From assembly GCF_011320225.1 (NCBI RefSeq), contig NZ_JAAOEN010000004.1, positions 298,879 through 362,878 on the forward strand: DNA of 64,000 nt, given 5' to 3'. The notes beneath the pieces were generated by a model. That model ran no database searches. It was given only the letters and a program-made list of their open reading frames with translations, and was not told where the DNA came from. Positions 37,903 through 47,217 of this stretch are shown one piece after another (the first letter of the stretch is position 1; each line of letters starts with the position of its first letter). Source of the DNA: Phytoactinopolyspora limicola (lineage in GTDB: Bacteria > Actinomycetota > Actinomycetes > Jiangellales > Jiangellaceae). The position numbers were made by a program, and so were the translations under genes.

Positions 37903-39105
37903 TTAGGTCCTTTCCGATCCCATCAGCTCACGGGCGCGCACGCGGGCCCACTCTTCCGCCGCGACAACGTCTTCGATGCCCGTCACGTTCCCACCAGGGT
38001 ACTCCGACAGCACCCGGGCGACGGTGTCGACGATGCCCAGGAAGTCCAGTTGGTGGGTGTGGAACGCCTCGACGCACTCTTCGTTGGCGGCGTTGTACAC
38101 GGCCGGCGCCGTCCCGCCCCGCCGGCCGGCTTCGCGGGCCAGCGCCACCGCGGGGAAGGCTTCGTCGTCGAGCGGGAAGAACTCCCAGGTGGTGGCCGTG
38201 GTCCAGTCGCAGGCCGGGGCGACGTCGGGTATCCGTTCGGGCCACGACAACGCCAGCGCGATGGCCATCCGCATGTCCGGTGGGCTTGCCTTGGCCACCG
38301 TGGATCCGTCGACGAACTCGACCATCGAGTGCACGACCGACTGCGGATGTACCACCACGTCGATGGCGTCGAGAGGCACGTCGAACAGGAGATGGGCCTC
38401 GATGACCTCAAGACCTTTGTTGACGAGTGTGGCCGAGTTGGTGGTGATGACCCGGCCCATCCGCCATGTGGGGTGCGCCAGCGCCTGTTCCGGCGTGACG
38501 TCGGCCATCTGAGCGCGGCTGCGGCCACGGAACGGGCCGCCGCTGGCGGTCACGACGAGTCGGCGCACTTCGTCGGCGGAGCCGCCACGTAGGCACTGGA
38601 GCATGGCGGTGTGTTCGCTGTCGACCGGCACCAATTGTCCCGGCGCCGCGGCCGCCTTCACCAGCGCTCCGCCGGCGATCAGCGACTCCTTGTTGGCCAG
38701 GGCGAGGGTGGTGCCGGCACCGAGTGCGGCGAGGGTAGGGGCCAGGCCGATGGACCCGGTGATCCCGTTGAGCACGACGTCACACGGGGTGGCCGCCAGC
38801 TCGGCCACCGCGTCCGGGCCAGCGAGGATCTTCGGCAGGGAGAAGTCGCCCGAGCTGTAGCCGCGGTCCTGAGCCGCGGCATAGAACGCGAGCAGGAGGT
38901 CTTCGGCCGCGCCGGCCCGAGCGACGGCCACCGTCTCGACACCGAGGTCGAGTGCTTGCTCGGCCAGCATCGTGGCGTTGCTTCCGCCGGCGGCCAGGCC
39001 GATGACCCGGACCCGGTCTGGATGTTTCTTGGCCACCTCGATGGCTTGGGTACCGATCGACCCGGTGGATCCGAGGATGACGACGTCACGCGGCTGGCTC
39101 ACGGT
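37903..39105 (-). CDS. dxr: 1-deoxy-D-xylulose-5-phosphate reductoisomerase
   Basis: About 400 residues. It converts DXP to MEP with NADPH, the first committed MEP pathway step. Seen: the nucleotide motif [28 protein letters not shown], the [14 protein letters not shown] block with metal-binding Asp/Glu, and [31 protein letters not shown]. The GTG at 39105 has GGAG about 9 bases upstream; a GTG at 39117 is an alternative. The downstream M50 gene starts 36 bases past the stop, so dxr, the protease gene and ispG may share a transcript. Confidence 0.97.
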   Translation of the reverse strand, partial: TVSQPRDVVILGSTGSIGTQAIEVAKKHPDRVRVIGLAAGGSNATMLAEQALDLGVETVAVARAGAAEDLLLAFYAAAQDRGYSSGDFSLPKILAGPDAVAELAATPCDVVLNGITGSIGLAPTLAALGAGTTLALANKESLIAGGALVKAAAAPGQLVPVDSEHTAMLQCLRGGSADEVRRLVVTASGGPFRGRSRAQMADVTPEQALAHPTWRMGRVITTNSATLVNKGLEVIEAHLLFDVPLDAIDVVVHPQSVVHSMVEFVDGSTVAKASPPDMRMAIALALSWPERIPDVAPACDWTTATTWEFFPLDDEAFPAVALAREAGRRGGTAPAVYNAANEECVEAFHTHQLDFLGIVDTVARVLSEYPGGNVTGIEDVVAAEEWARVRARELMGSERT

Positions 39106-39173
39106 CCCATTCTCCACCGTGCCACGTCAGCCCATCAGCGCCATACCCCGCCGGGCTCACGACCTGCCCCGGC

Positions 39174-40601
39174 TCATAACCCGCCCGACGAGTGGCGATC
39201 GACCCGATGTGGCCGCACGATCGCATAGACCGCGACGACGGCGATCACCGTCGTCGCCGACATCACGGCGGCCATCGGCACCGCCGAACTCGTATCGAAC
39301 GCTCCGACCAGAGGGGCGACGACGGCGGCGACACCGAAGTTCATCGCCCCCAGCAAGGATGCAGCGGTCCCGGCTGCGGCACCGTGTTTGGCCAGCGCCA
39401 GAACCGGCACGTTGGGCATGGTGAACCCAAGCATGGAGAGCATGACGAACAACGGGATCACCACACCGACGAACCCGCCCGCGTCGGTGATGGCCATGGC
39501 GAGAAGCACGAGGCAGGCGGTAGCGGCCACCAGGACCGCCGTGCCGAGCACCCAGTGCGGTCCGTAGCGCCGGACCAGCCGGGGGTTGATCTGGGTGGCG
39601 ACGATGAGCCCGACGGCGTTGATCCCGAACATGACGCCGTACTCCTGCTCGGACAGCCCATAGACACCTTGGAAGACGAAGGACGAGCCGGCGATGTAGG
39701 AGAACAGGCTGGCCATCATGAGGCCGCCGGTGCACATGAGGCCGACGAACATACGGTCGCGGATCACGGGACCGTAGGCGCGTACGACCTCCCGGATGCC
39801 ACCTTGCCGGCGCCGCTGCGGCGGCAACGTCTCCCGCAGGCCGAACACGACCACCACGACGAGCAGCAGGCCGATCAGCGCCAGCACCCAGAACACGCCG
39901 CGCCAGTCGGTGAAGCGCAGGATCTGGCCGCCCAGGCTCGGCGCCAGGATCGGGGCTACACCGGTGACGAGCATGAGTCGCGAGAGCAACCGGACGGCGG
40001 GCAACCCTGTGTACATGTCGCGGACCACCGCCATGGAGACGACCGCACCGGCGGCCGCGGCCATCCCTTGGAGCACCCGGAACGCTCCCAGGGTGGCGAT
40101 ATTGGGCGCGAGTGCGCAGAGGACGGACGACACGACGTGGACGATGACGGCGGCTACGAGTGGGCGCCGGCGGCCGAGCCGGTCCGACAGCGGGCCGATG
40201 ATCAGCTGCCCGAGGCCGACACCGAGCAGCGTCCCGGTGAGCGTGAGCTGAACCAGCGATTCGGTGGCCCGCAGATCGTCGGAGATCGCCGGGAAGGCCG
40301 GCAGGTACATGTCGATGGTGAGTGGGCCGAGGGCGGTCAGGGAGCCGAGGACGAGGATGGTTCGCAGCATGGCCCGCCGGGTGCCGACCTTCGGCGTATC
40401 ACCGCCGTCTCGGCCGCGGCGGCCACCCGGCGCTTCACCGGAGTCTCGCCCATGGCCGTCGCCGGGCGAATCGCCGGTGATCGGTGCACCGCCGCTGGCG
40501 CTGGTCGTGGCGGCACCGTTGCGGCGAGACCGTCGTCGGCGAGTGGCTGATGCACCGGCGGCGGGCGTGGCTGGCCCCGAGCTGGGTTCCGATGACGGCA
40601 T
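39174..40601 (-). CDS. Bcr/CflA-type MFS multidrug efflux transporter
   Basis: About 475 residues: a long charged N-terminal tail (about 1-75) followed by 12 membrane helices. Seen: LTIDMYLPAFPAISDDL in helix 1, the MFS motif A GPLSDRLGRRRPLV, RVLQGMAAAAGAVVSMAVVRDMY and VAPSLGGQIL. These are typical of the Bcr/CflA (sulfonamide/bicyclomycin) subfamily of proton antiporters, so drug or metabolite export is likely. The ATG at 40601 is a reasonable start. The N-terminal tail is unusual in length and rich in Gly/Asp/Arg; a later start could be real. Confidence 0.88.
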   Translation of the reverse strand: MPSSEPSSGPATPAAGASATRRRRSRRNGAATTSASGGAPITGDSPGDGHGRDSGEAPGGRRGRDGGDTPKVGTRRAMLRTILVLGSLTALGPLTIDMYLPAFPAISDDLRATESLVQLTLTGTLLGVGLGQLIIGPLSDRLGRRRPLVAAVIVHVVSSVLCALAPNIATLGAFRVLQGMAAAAGAVVSMAVVRDMYTGLPAVRLLSRLMLVTGVAPILAPSLGGQILRFTDWRGVFWVLALIGLLLVVVVVFGLRETLPPQRRRQGGIREVVRAYGPVIRDRMFVGLMCTGGLMMASLFSYIAGSSFVFQGVYGLSEQEYGVMFGINAVGLIVATQINPRLVRRYGPHWVLGTAVLVAATACLVLLAMAITDAGGFVGVVIPLFVMLSMLGFTMPNVPVLALAKHGAAAGTAASLLGAMNFGVAAVVAPLVGAFDTSSAVPMAAVMSATTVIAVVAVYAIVRPHRVDRHSSGGL

Positions 40602-40835
40602 GCGGGCGTGACCTCTTCTCTGCGGATCCGCTGTGGATCCCCTGCGGACGACGAGGACGGAACGGTGGCTCGTGGCAGCGCTGACACAGAGAGCCCGTTC
40701 AGCATCAAACCCATGGATGATGCGTGACATTCCCGACTGGCCGACGATCTTCCTGTGCCCAACATCACAGATCGTGTACCGGTGTCAACCTTGACGAACG
40801 GCCGACATCCTCCGGTTTGCGACCCAATCAGGAGA

Positions 40836-40863
40836 TTGTCCTTTGGTATCTGATTGTTACAAA
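40836..40863 (+). promoter_or_regulatory. Predicted sigma-70-type promoter for the oligopeptide ABC operon
   Basis: TTGTCC at 40836-40841, a 16-base spacer and TACAAA at 40858-40863, in the only AT-rich patch of the region. The predicted start lies shortly before the operator-like site at 40886. Confidence 0.55.
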
Positions 40864-40885
40864 AATATTTCCGTGAATGTCTCAA

Positions 40886-40901
40886 TTTGGTATAGACCAC
40901 T
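40886..40901. promoter_or_regulatory. DasR/NagR-like (dre-like) operator
   Basis: TTTGGTATAGACCACT matches 13 of 16 positions of the palindromic dre consensus (ASTGGTCTAGACCAST) bound by GntR-family GlcNAc regulators. A second partial palindrome, GGTGGTAGACCAACC, lies at 40952-40966. The first site lies just after the predicted promoter, a position suited to repression. Confidence 0.5.
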
Positions 40902-40951
40902 GGGCATTCAGGGCCCCTGCCGCGCATGGCCATTGACGCGTCGTCACAGCC

Positions 40952-40966
40952 GGTGGTAGACCAACC
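40952..40966. promoter_or_regulatory. Second, shortened TGGTAGACCA operator-like palindrome
   Basis: GGTGGTAGACCAACC is a TGGT/ACCA half-site pair with two fewer central bases than the dre-like site 50 bases upstream. It may be a second weak site for the same regulator. Confidence 0.35.
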
Positions 40967-41093
40967 GGTCAACAGGTCCACACAATGGCCCTGGGCCGGA
41001 CTTCTCCGCACTTCGACCGGGTAGACCACATTCCGGACGACAGGGCGGCCCCGCATGTGCTCCTCGACGCGATTGCGAGGTACTCGCATCACC

Positions 41094-42998
41094 ATGACAA
41101 CCACACCCGACATGCGGCGGCCGTTCAGGCTCGCCGCCGTCACGCTGGCCCTCACCCTGCCGGCGAGCGTTCTCGCCGCCCCGGTGGCGCTCGCGGACTC
41201 CGACGAGACACACACGCTCATCGTCGGCACCGCCGGGCTCGACAACATCCCCCACATGAACCCCCTGGACTCCGGCTGGTTGATCCAAGGCGAACTCAAC
41301 AACCTCATGTACGACCCCATGATCCGGTGGAGCCAGGACGACTACAGCCCCTCCCCTGGCCTCGTCACCGAATGGGACTTCTCGGATGATGGGCTGACCT
41401 GGACCTACACGATGAACCCGGACGCCACCTGGTCCGATGGTGAGCCGATCACCGCCCACGACGCCAAGTTCACCTATGACCTGCTCATGGAGAACCCGGT
41501 CTTCAACGGCCGCCATGGTGAGCTGGTGAACAACTTCACCTCCGTCGAGGCCACCGACGACCACACCCTCGTCATCGAGATCGAGGAGCCGAGCGCCCTG
41601 ATGGCGCACCTCAACGGCACCTCGATCATGATCATGCCGGAACACGTCTGGGGCGACATCGAAAATCCCGACGAGTATCACGGCGAGCCGGGGCAACCGA
41701 CCTCCGGTGCGTTCGAGCTGGCCGAATGGCGCGAGGGCGAATTCGTCCGGCTGACCGCCGTGGAGGACTATTGGGCCGGACCGGTCGCCTATGACGAGTT
41801 CATCCTGCAGAACTTCCAGACTCCGGAGGCGATGGTCCAGGCGCTGCAGGCCGGCGAGGTCGACCTGATCGGCAACCTCAACCCGCAGCAGTACGCTGCC
41901 CTGGAGGCCGCGGACCACGTGACCACCAGCACCGGGCCTGGCCGCCGGCTGCAATCCCTGAACTTCAACGTCGGCGCTCGGACCCAGGACGGCGAGGAGA
42001 TCGGCGACGGACACCCGGCGCTGCGCGATCCAGCCGTCCGGCTGGCCATTCACCACGTCATCGACAAGGAACAACTGGTCCAGGTCGCTATGGACGGGCA
42101 TGCGATCCCCGGTGTGAGCCTGGTGCCGCCGATCTTCAGCGACTACTACTGGGAGCCTGGCGACGAATTCATCGAGGTCAGCGCCGACATCGGCAACCAG
42201 ATCCTCGACGATGCCGGGTACGACGAGCGCAACGACGCCGGCGTCCGGATCGACCCGGAGAGCGGCGAACCGCTCGAGTTCCGGCTGCATTACCACTCGG
42301 ATCGTCCGACGTACGCGATCGTCAAGGACTTCATCGTCGACTGGGTGGCCGAACTGGACATCGTGCTCAACGACATCGCGATGGACACGACCCCGCTCAA
42401 CGAAGCCGGAGACGCGGGGAACTACGACATTGAGTTCGGCACCTGGAACCCCGGCCCGGAGGCGACCGGCACACTCGTCTATCACACCTGTGACCGGCTG
42501 CCGACCGAACCCGAGCCGACCGACCTGACGTTCGCGTTCTACTGCAACGAGGACTACGACGCGCTGTTCGAAGCCCAGCTGGCCGAGTCCGACCTGGAGG
42601 CCCGCTCGGAGATTCTGCGCGAGATGCAAGCCCTCCTGTACGAGGAGACGCCGAGCATCCAGATGTACTACGAGAACCAGCTGGAGGCGTACAACTCCGA
42701 GCGCTGGACGAACTTCGGCACCCAGCCGTCGGCCGGCGGGATGATCCGGGAACAGCAAGGTGCGTTCGGCTACGAGGCCGCCACCCCGGTGTCGATGGAC
42801 GGTGGCTCTGGCGACGACGCCACGGACGACGACGCGACCGACGACGACACCCCGGCCGACGACGGTGAGCCCGCCGCGGCGTCCGACGACGATGGCGCCG
42901 GAGCCACGCCGTGGATCATCGCCGCGGTGGTGATCGTGGTGGCGGCTGGTGTGCTGCTGTTCGTCCGCCGGCGCCGGACCGCTGACGAGCGGGAATAG
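41094..42998 (+). CDS. ABC transporter substrate-binding protein, family 5 (oligopeptide type), membrane-tethered
   Basis: About 634 residues. A Sec signal peptide (RRPFRLAAVTLALTLPASVLAAPVALA) without a lipobox is followed by an SBP_bac_5 domain: LDNIPHMNPLDSGWLIQGELNNLMYDPMI, a YSPSPGLVTEW block, LNFNVGARTQDG and the IQMYYENQLEAY end typical of Dpp/Opp proteins. After a Thr/Asp-rich linker a C-terminal membrane helix (WIIAAVVIVVAAGVLLFV) and an RRRR tail anchor it. This is unusual, since most actinobacterial binding proteins are lipoproteins. It is the first gene of a five-gene importer operon. The ATG at 41094 is chosen for the signal peptide. Confidence 0.93.
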   Translation: MTTTPDMRRPFRLAAVTLALTLPASVLAAPVALADSDETHTLIVGTAGLDNIPHMNPLDSGWLIQGELNNLMYDPMIRWSQDDYSPSPGLVTEWDFSDDGLTWTYTMNPDATWSDGEPITAHDAKFTYDLLMENPVFNGRHGELVNNFTSVEATDDHTLVIEIEEPSALMAHLNGTSIMIMPEHVWGDIENPDEYHGEPGQPTSGAFELAEWREGEFVRLTAVEDYWAGPVAYDEFILQNFQTPEAMVQALQAGEVDLIGNLNPQQYAALEAADHVTTSTGPGRRLQSLNFNVGARTQDGEEIGDGHPALRDPAVRLAIHHVIDKEQLVQVAMDGHAIPGVSLVPPIFSDYYWEPGDEFIEVSADIGNQILDDAGYDERNDAGVRIDPESGEPLEFRLHYHSDRPTYAIVKDFIVDWVAELDIVLNDIAMDTTPLNEAGDAGNYDIEFGTWNPGPEATGTLVYHTCDRLPTEPEPTDLTFAFYCNEDYDALFEAQLAESDLEARSEILREMQALLYEETPSIQMYYENQLEAYNSERWTNFGTQPSAGGMIREQQGAFGYEAATPVSMDGGSGDDATDDDATDDDTPADDGEPAAASDDDGAGATPWIIAAVVIVVAAGVLLFVRRRRTADERE

Positions 42999-43013
42999 GG
43001 TCAACCGGCCACG

Positions 43014-44102
43014 ATGGCGATCGACCCCACCGCCCGCGTGCCGGCGGCACCCACGGGTGCCGCCGGCACGTCCGGCAACCACGACACCCCGCCCGGCGTG
43101 GGCCGACCCGGCTCGGGCTCGCGCCGCGAGTTCCTGCGCTTCCTGGGCGTGAAGGTCTCCGGCGCGGCCGTCTCCCTGGTTTTGGTTCTGTTCAGCGCCT
43201 TCTTCATCTTCCGCATGATCGGCGGCGACCCGGTCCGGGCGATCGGCGGCGACGCCCCCATGACACCGGAGCAACGGGCCGAGATCGAGGAACGGCTCGG
43301 CCTGAACGAACCGATGACGGTGCAGTTCTGGGAGTATGTGCGCTCGCTGTTCACGTTGGACTGGGGTACGTCCTACGTGAACAACCAGCAGGTCACGACG
43401 TTGATGTGGGACCGCCTGCCCAACACCCTGTTGCTGACCGGCACCGCTTTGGTGCTCGCCGCCGGGCTGGGTATCTGGATCGGTGCTCGCGCGGGGTGGC
43501 GGCCGGGCAGCTTCTTCGAGAAGAGCCAGGTCGGGATCTCGCTGGCCCTATGGTCGGCGCCGACGTTCTGGCTGGGCATGATCGTGATCATCGTCTTCTC
43601 GGTCCAGCTGGGTCTTTTCCCGGTCAACGGCATGCGTTCCGGGCGGGGTGTCGCCGACGGCTTCTGGCCGCAGTTCCTGGATGTGTCACATCACCTGGTC
43701 CTGCCCGCGTTGACCATGGCCGCGGTGATCTACGCGCAGTACGTGCTGATCATGCGCTCGTCCATCCTGGAAGAACGTGGAAACGACTACCTGACGGTGG
43801 CCAAGGCCAAGGGGTTACGCGACGACGTCATCCGGCGCCGCCACGCTGTTCCCAACGCCCTGCTGCCGACGGTGACCCTGATCGCCTTGCAGTTCGGCGC
43901 CATCTTCAACGGGGCGCTGCTTACCGAGACGATCTTCAGCTGGCCGGGTCTGGGCCTGCTGTTCTATCAGGCGATCCGGGTACCTGACATCCCGCTGCTG
44001 CAACTGCTGTTCGTGTTCTTCGCGGGAACGACGATTCTCGCCAACCTCTTCGCCGACATCATCTACCGGTTTCTCGACCCGAGAGTCCGAGGTACATCAT
44101 GA
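43014..44102 (+). CDS. dppB: Oligopeptide ABC transporter permease, DppB-like
   Basis: 362 residues. A polar Pro/Gly-rich N-terminus (about 1-40), then six helices of the BPD_transp_1 domain. Seen: RMIGGDPVRAIGGD near the start of the periplasmic domain and the EAA-like coupling loop (LTVAKAKGLRDDVIRRRHAVPNALLP, about residues 260-285) that contacts the ATPase. It pairs with DppC to form the pore. The gene starts 15 bases after the binding-protein gene and overlaps dppC by 4 bases (ATGA). Transported ligand unknown; the family includes di- and oligopeptide and also some sugar-oligomer importers. Confidence 0.94.
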   Translation: MAIDPTARVPAAPTGAAGTSGNHDTPPGVGRPGSGSRREFLRFLGVKVSGAAVSLVLVLFSAFFIFRMIGGDPVRAIGGDAPMTPEQRAEIEERLGLNEPMTVQFWEYVRSLFTLDWGTSYVNNQQVTTLMWDRLPNTLLLTGTALVLAAGLGIWIGARAGWRPGSFFEKSQVGISLALWSAPTFWLGMIVIIVFSVQLGLFPVNGMRSGRGVADGFWPQFLDVSHHLVLPALTMAAVIYAQYVLIMRSSILEERGNDYLTVAKAKGLRDDVIRRRHAVPNALLPTVTLIALQFGAIFNGALLTETIFSWPGLGLLFYQAIRVPDIPLLQLLFVFFAGTTILANLFADIIYRFLDPRVRGTS

Positions 44103-45130
44103 GCGGCGACGGGCTGAACGAGCGGAGTGGCCGGGGCGAGGAACGAGCGCCGTCCGCGGAGAAAGCGAAGGCCGGAGCGCGACCAATAAACCCGAGCGGC
44201 GACGGGCTGAACGAGCGGAGTGGCGACCGCCCCACCCTCAAGTCGGGCCGAGCTATCGCGTGGGCGCGCCGGCGTGCGGCGCTGGCCGACTTCGTGCGGC
44301 TGTATAGCAAGCAGCGAGCCGGCGTGGCCGGTCTGCTCGTCTTGATCGTCATCACGGCGGCCACCGTCTTCGCGCCGTTCTACACCGACGAGTCCGAACT
44401 GCGCGCGGTTAATGCGCCGGGTGGGCGGCTCGAGTCGCCGAACAGCACGTTCTGGTTCGGCACCGACGAGGTGGGCCGTTCGATCCTGCTCCAGGTGATC
44501 TGGGGGGCTCGGGTGTCGCTGCAGATCGGCATCGTGGCCGCCGTGCTCGCGGTCGGACTGGGCACCCTCATCGGCATGACCGCGGCGCATTTCGGGGGCT
44601 GGCCGTCGTGGTTGCTGATGCGGCTGACCGACTGGTTCATCGTGCTGCCGAACCTGGTGCTGGCTATCGCACTCGTCGTCGCTCTTGGTGCTAGCCGTTT
44701 CACGATCATCGTCGCGATCGCCTTGACGTCGTGGGCGGCTACGGCCCGGTTGGTCCGGGCACAAACCATGGCTATCGAGGGTCGACCGTATCTGGAGCGC
44801 GCCAAGGCGTTGGGGGCCGGGCATTGGCATCAGATGTCGCGTCATGTGCTGCCCAACTTGATGCCGTTGATTCTCGCCGCGGCCACTTTGCAGGTGTCCA
44901 GCGCGATCCTGGCTGAGGCCGCGTTGTCCTTCCTCGGCCTCGGGGACCCGAGCCAGATCTCCTGGGGCACTTTGCTGGAGCGGGCGTTCCATGCGGGTGC
45001 GATCTCCTATGGTGCATGGTGGTACATGCTCCCGCCCGGCCTGGCGATCCTGTTCGTCGTGCTGGCGTTTACGCTGTGCGGCCGCGCCATGGAGACGGTT
45101 TTGAACCCGCGGCTGCGGGGCAGCCGATGA
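44099..45130 (+). CDS. dppC: Oligopeptide ABC transporter permease, DppC-like
   Basis: 343 residues with six helices of the second permease, the OppC N-terminal helix (QRAGVAGLLVLIVITAATVFAPF) and the conserved FGTDEVGRSILLQVIWGARVSL and coupling-loop LERAKALGAGHWHQMSRHVLPN segments. The first ~45 residues are odd: a 31-base sequence is repeated directly at 44101-44131 and 44194-44224, encoding SGDGLNERSG twice around a low-complexity insert, all in frame. This part carries no known function and looks like a repeat inserted into the gene's 5' end. Confidence 0.93.
   Translation: MSGDGLNERSGRGEERAPSAEKAKAGARPINPSGDGLNERSGDRPTLKSGRAIAWARRRAALADFVRLYSKQRAGVAGLLVLIVITAATVFAPFYTDESELRAVNAPGGRLESPNSTFWFGTDEVGRSILLQVIWGARVSLQIGIVAAVLAVGLGTLIGMTAAHFGGWPSWLLMRLTDWFIVLPNLVLAIALVVALGASRFTIIVAIALTSWAATARLVRAQTMAIEGRPYLERAKALGAGHWHQMSRHVLPNLMPLILAAATLQVSSAILAEAALSFLGLGDPSQISWGTLLERAFHAGAISYGAWWYMLPPGLAILFVVLAFTLCGRAMETVLNPRLRGSR
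44101..44224 (+). repeat. In-frame direct repeat at the start of the DppC gene
   Basis: Two identical 31-base copies (44101-44131, 44194-44224; core GGGCTGAACGAGCGGAGTGG) are separated by 62 bases, so the repeat period is 93 bases (31 codons). The insert contains GCGAGGAACGAGCG and GCCGGAGCGCGACC, both found in non-coding repeats elsewhere in the window. Confidence 0.88.
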
Positions 45131-45140
45131 AGGGCGGGCG

Positions 45141-46148
45141 ATGATGCCTTTATTGGAGATCGACGACCTACACGTCACCTATCGAGGCTCTCGTGGGGCG
45201 ATCCCGGCCGTCCGGGGTTTGTCCTTCAGTCTGGAGCCCGGTGAGACGCTGGGACTGGCCGGCGAGTCCGGGTGTGGCAAGTCGACCGTGGCGGCGGCCG
45301 TGCTGCGGCTGTTGCCGGCCGGCACCGAGGTGACCGGACGCATCATGCTCGACGGCGACGACGTCCTCACCATGACGTTCGGGAAGCTACGTGCCGTGCG
45401 CTGGGCCGGTGCCTCGATCGTGTTCCAGGGCGCGATGCATTCGCTGAACCCGGTCCATCGGATCGGCCAGCAGATCGCCGAGCCGATCATCTTGCACGAA
45501 AAGCTGTCTCACGAGGCGGCGGAGAAACGTGCGGTGGAGTTGATGGCTCAGGTGGGCCTTCCCACTTGGCGGGCACGCAGCTACCCGCACCAGCTCTCCG
45601 GCGGGCAACGCCAGCGCGTGATGATCGCCATGGCGCTGGCGTGCTCCCCCAAGCTGATCATCGCCGACGAGGCCACCACGGCGCTCGACGTCATGATCCA
45701 GGCCCAGGTGCTGAAACTGATCAAGACGCTGGTCGCCGAACGCGACATCGGGCTCGTGATGATCAGTCACGACCTGTCCGTGCTGGCCGACACGTGCCGC
45801 CGGTTGGGGGTTATGTACGCCGGCAAGCTCGTTGAGCATGGCCCGTCGCACGAGGTCTTCGCCGCGGCCCGGCATCCGTACGCCCAAGCACTCTCGGCGG
45901 CCTTCCCCACCGTCGGCGATCCCGCGGAACGCCGCAACCCCCACGGCCTGGCCGGTGATCCGCCCGACCCGGCGGACCTGCCAACTGGTTGCCCGTTCCA
46001 TCCCCGCTGCCCGGTGGTGATGGCCGAGTGTGACTCCACGACCGTCGAGCTACGGCCGGCCCGGCCCGACTGGCAGGCCGCGTGCTTGCGGGTCGAGGAC
46101 AACTCCGCACCAACGTCGACCACCGCGATGGCTTTGGGAGAAACGTGA
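45141..46148 (+). CDS. dppD: Oligopeptide ABC transporter ATPase, DppD-like
   Basis: 335 residues of a cytoplasmic ABC ATPase. Seen: Walker [10 protein letters not shown] (about 40-48), Q-loop in [13 protein letters not shown], signature LSGGQRQR, Walker [13 protein letters not shown] and switch histidine [10 protein letters not shown]. The C-terminus has the oligopeptide family domain with FHPRCP, whose cysteines may bind an iron-sulphur or other cofactor. With DppF it forms the heterodimeric motor. The gene starts 10 bases after dppC and overlaps dppF by 4 bases (GTGA). Confidence 0.95.
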   Translation: MMPLLEIDDLHVTYRGSRGAIPAVRGLSFSLEPGETLGLAGESGCGKSTVAAAVLRLLPAGTEVTGRIMLDGDDVLTMTFGKLRAVRWAGASIVFQGAMHSLNPVHRIGQQIAEPIILHEKLSHEAAEKRAVELMAQVGLPTWRARSYPHQLSGGQRQRVMIAMALACSPKLIIADEATTALDVMIQAQVLKLIKTLVAERDIGLVMISHDLSVLADTCRRLGVMYAGKLVEHGPSHEVFAAARHPYAQALSAAFPTVGDPAERRNPHGLAGDPPDPADLPTGCPFHPRCPVVMAECDSTTVELRPARPDWQAACLRVEDNSAPTSTTAMALGET

Positions 46149-47170
46149 GCGACGCAAACAACGGGCCCATTCTGCGGGCGGAGGGCCTCTCGGTCCGCTT
46201 CACCGCACCCGGCGGCCGGGTGGCGCGCGCCGTCGACGGCGTCAACATCGATCTGGCGCCAGGAGAGATCCTGGCGTTGGCTGGCGAGTCCGGATGTGGC
46301 AAAACGACGCTGGCCCGAACGTTGCTCGGTCTGGAACGCCCCACCGAGGGAAGCGTGTCGTATGAGGGGCGGCCACTGCGCTACTCCGCTCGCGCTCTGA
46401 AGGCGCATCGGCGGGCGGTCCAGCTGGTGCTCCAAGACCCCACCGGGGCGCTCAACCCCCGGCATACGGTGTACGACGCGGTGGCCGAGGGGTTGCGTAT
46501 CCATGGCATCCACGACAACGAGCGCGATCGGGTGGCGGCGGCGTTGTCGCGAGCCGGGTTGCGCCCACCGGAGAAGTTCTTCCTGGCCTACCCGCATGAA
46601 CTGTCGGGCGGGCAGCGGCAGCGGGTGGTGATCGCCGGGGCGCTGGTCCTCGACCCCCAGGTGATCATCGCCGACGAGCCGGTCGCCTCGCTGGACGCGT
46701 CCGTGCGTGGTGAGATCCTGGCGTTGCTCCTGCGGCTGCGCGACGAGCTAGGCCTGGCTGCCATCGTCGTCACCCATGACCTGGGCCTGGCGTGGAACAT
46801 CGCCGACCGGATCGCCGTCATGTATTTGGGACGGGTGGTAGAGGACGGCCCGGTCGACGAGGTGCTCATCGACCCGCGGCACCCCTACACACGAGCGTTG
46901 GTCTCCGTGCTGCCGAACTCGACGATCACCGAGTCGATCGTGCTGGCCGGCGAACCACCGGACGCCACCCAGGTGCCGCGCGGCTGCCGGTTCCACCCCC
47001 GTTGTCATGTGCTGGCCGGTGGGTCAGCCGCCGAGGCCGGCGTCGCGGATCAGTGCCGAACGGAGGACCTGCCGGCGCTGATCACATCGGACCAGCGGCA
47101 GGCGGCGTGCCACTACGTAGCCGCCCACATCCCGACCTCAACGACTCCCACGTCACCATCCCCCGCCTAA
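46145..47170 (+). CDS. dppF: Oligopeptide ABC transporter ATPase, DppF-like
   Basis: About 341 residues. Seen: Walker [18 protein letters not shown] signature, Walker B IIADEPVASLD, the H-loop VVTHDLGLA, and the FHPRCHV C-terminal cysteine motif of the Opp/Dpp ATPases. It completes the importer operon. The GTG at 46145 overlaps the dppD stop. The gene runs into a nested palindromic repeat that lies between it and the convergent MMPL gene. Confidence 0.95.
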   Translation: MSDANNGPILRAEGLSVRFTAPGGRVARAVDGVNIDLAPGEILALAGESGCGKTTLARTLLGLERPTEGSVSYEGRPLRYSARALKAHRRAVQLVLQDPTGALNPRHTVYDAVAEGLRIHGIHDNERDRVAAALSRAGLRPPEKFFLAYPHELSGGQRQRVVIAGALVLDPQVIIADEPVASLDASVRGEILALLLRLRDELGLAAIVVTHDLGLAWNIADRIAVMYLGRVVEDGPVDEVLIDPRHPYTRALVSVLPNSTITESIVLAGEPPDATQVPRGCRFHPRCHVLAGGSAAEAGVADQCRTEDLPALITSDQRQAACHYVAAHIPTSTTPTSPSPA

Positions 47171-47217
47171 GCCCCCCCACGTCACCACCCCCCACGTCAC
47201 CACCCCCCACATACCCA

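Larger units (their letters stand above)
40602..41093. other. Divergent intergenic region with the dpp promoter
   Basis: 492 bases between the MFS gene (left) and the ABC operon (right). The stretch 40830-40910 is markedly AT-rich for this genome and holds a good promoter and an operator-like site (listed separately). No coding features. Confidence 0.7.

Noticed and set aside
40944..43274. 776-residue frame antisense to the substrate-binding protein
   Set aside because: No conserved motif, and it would cover the clear signal peptide and SBP_bac_5 domain on the other strand.
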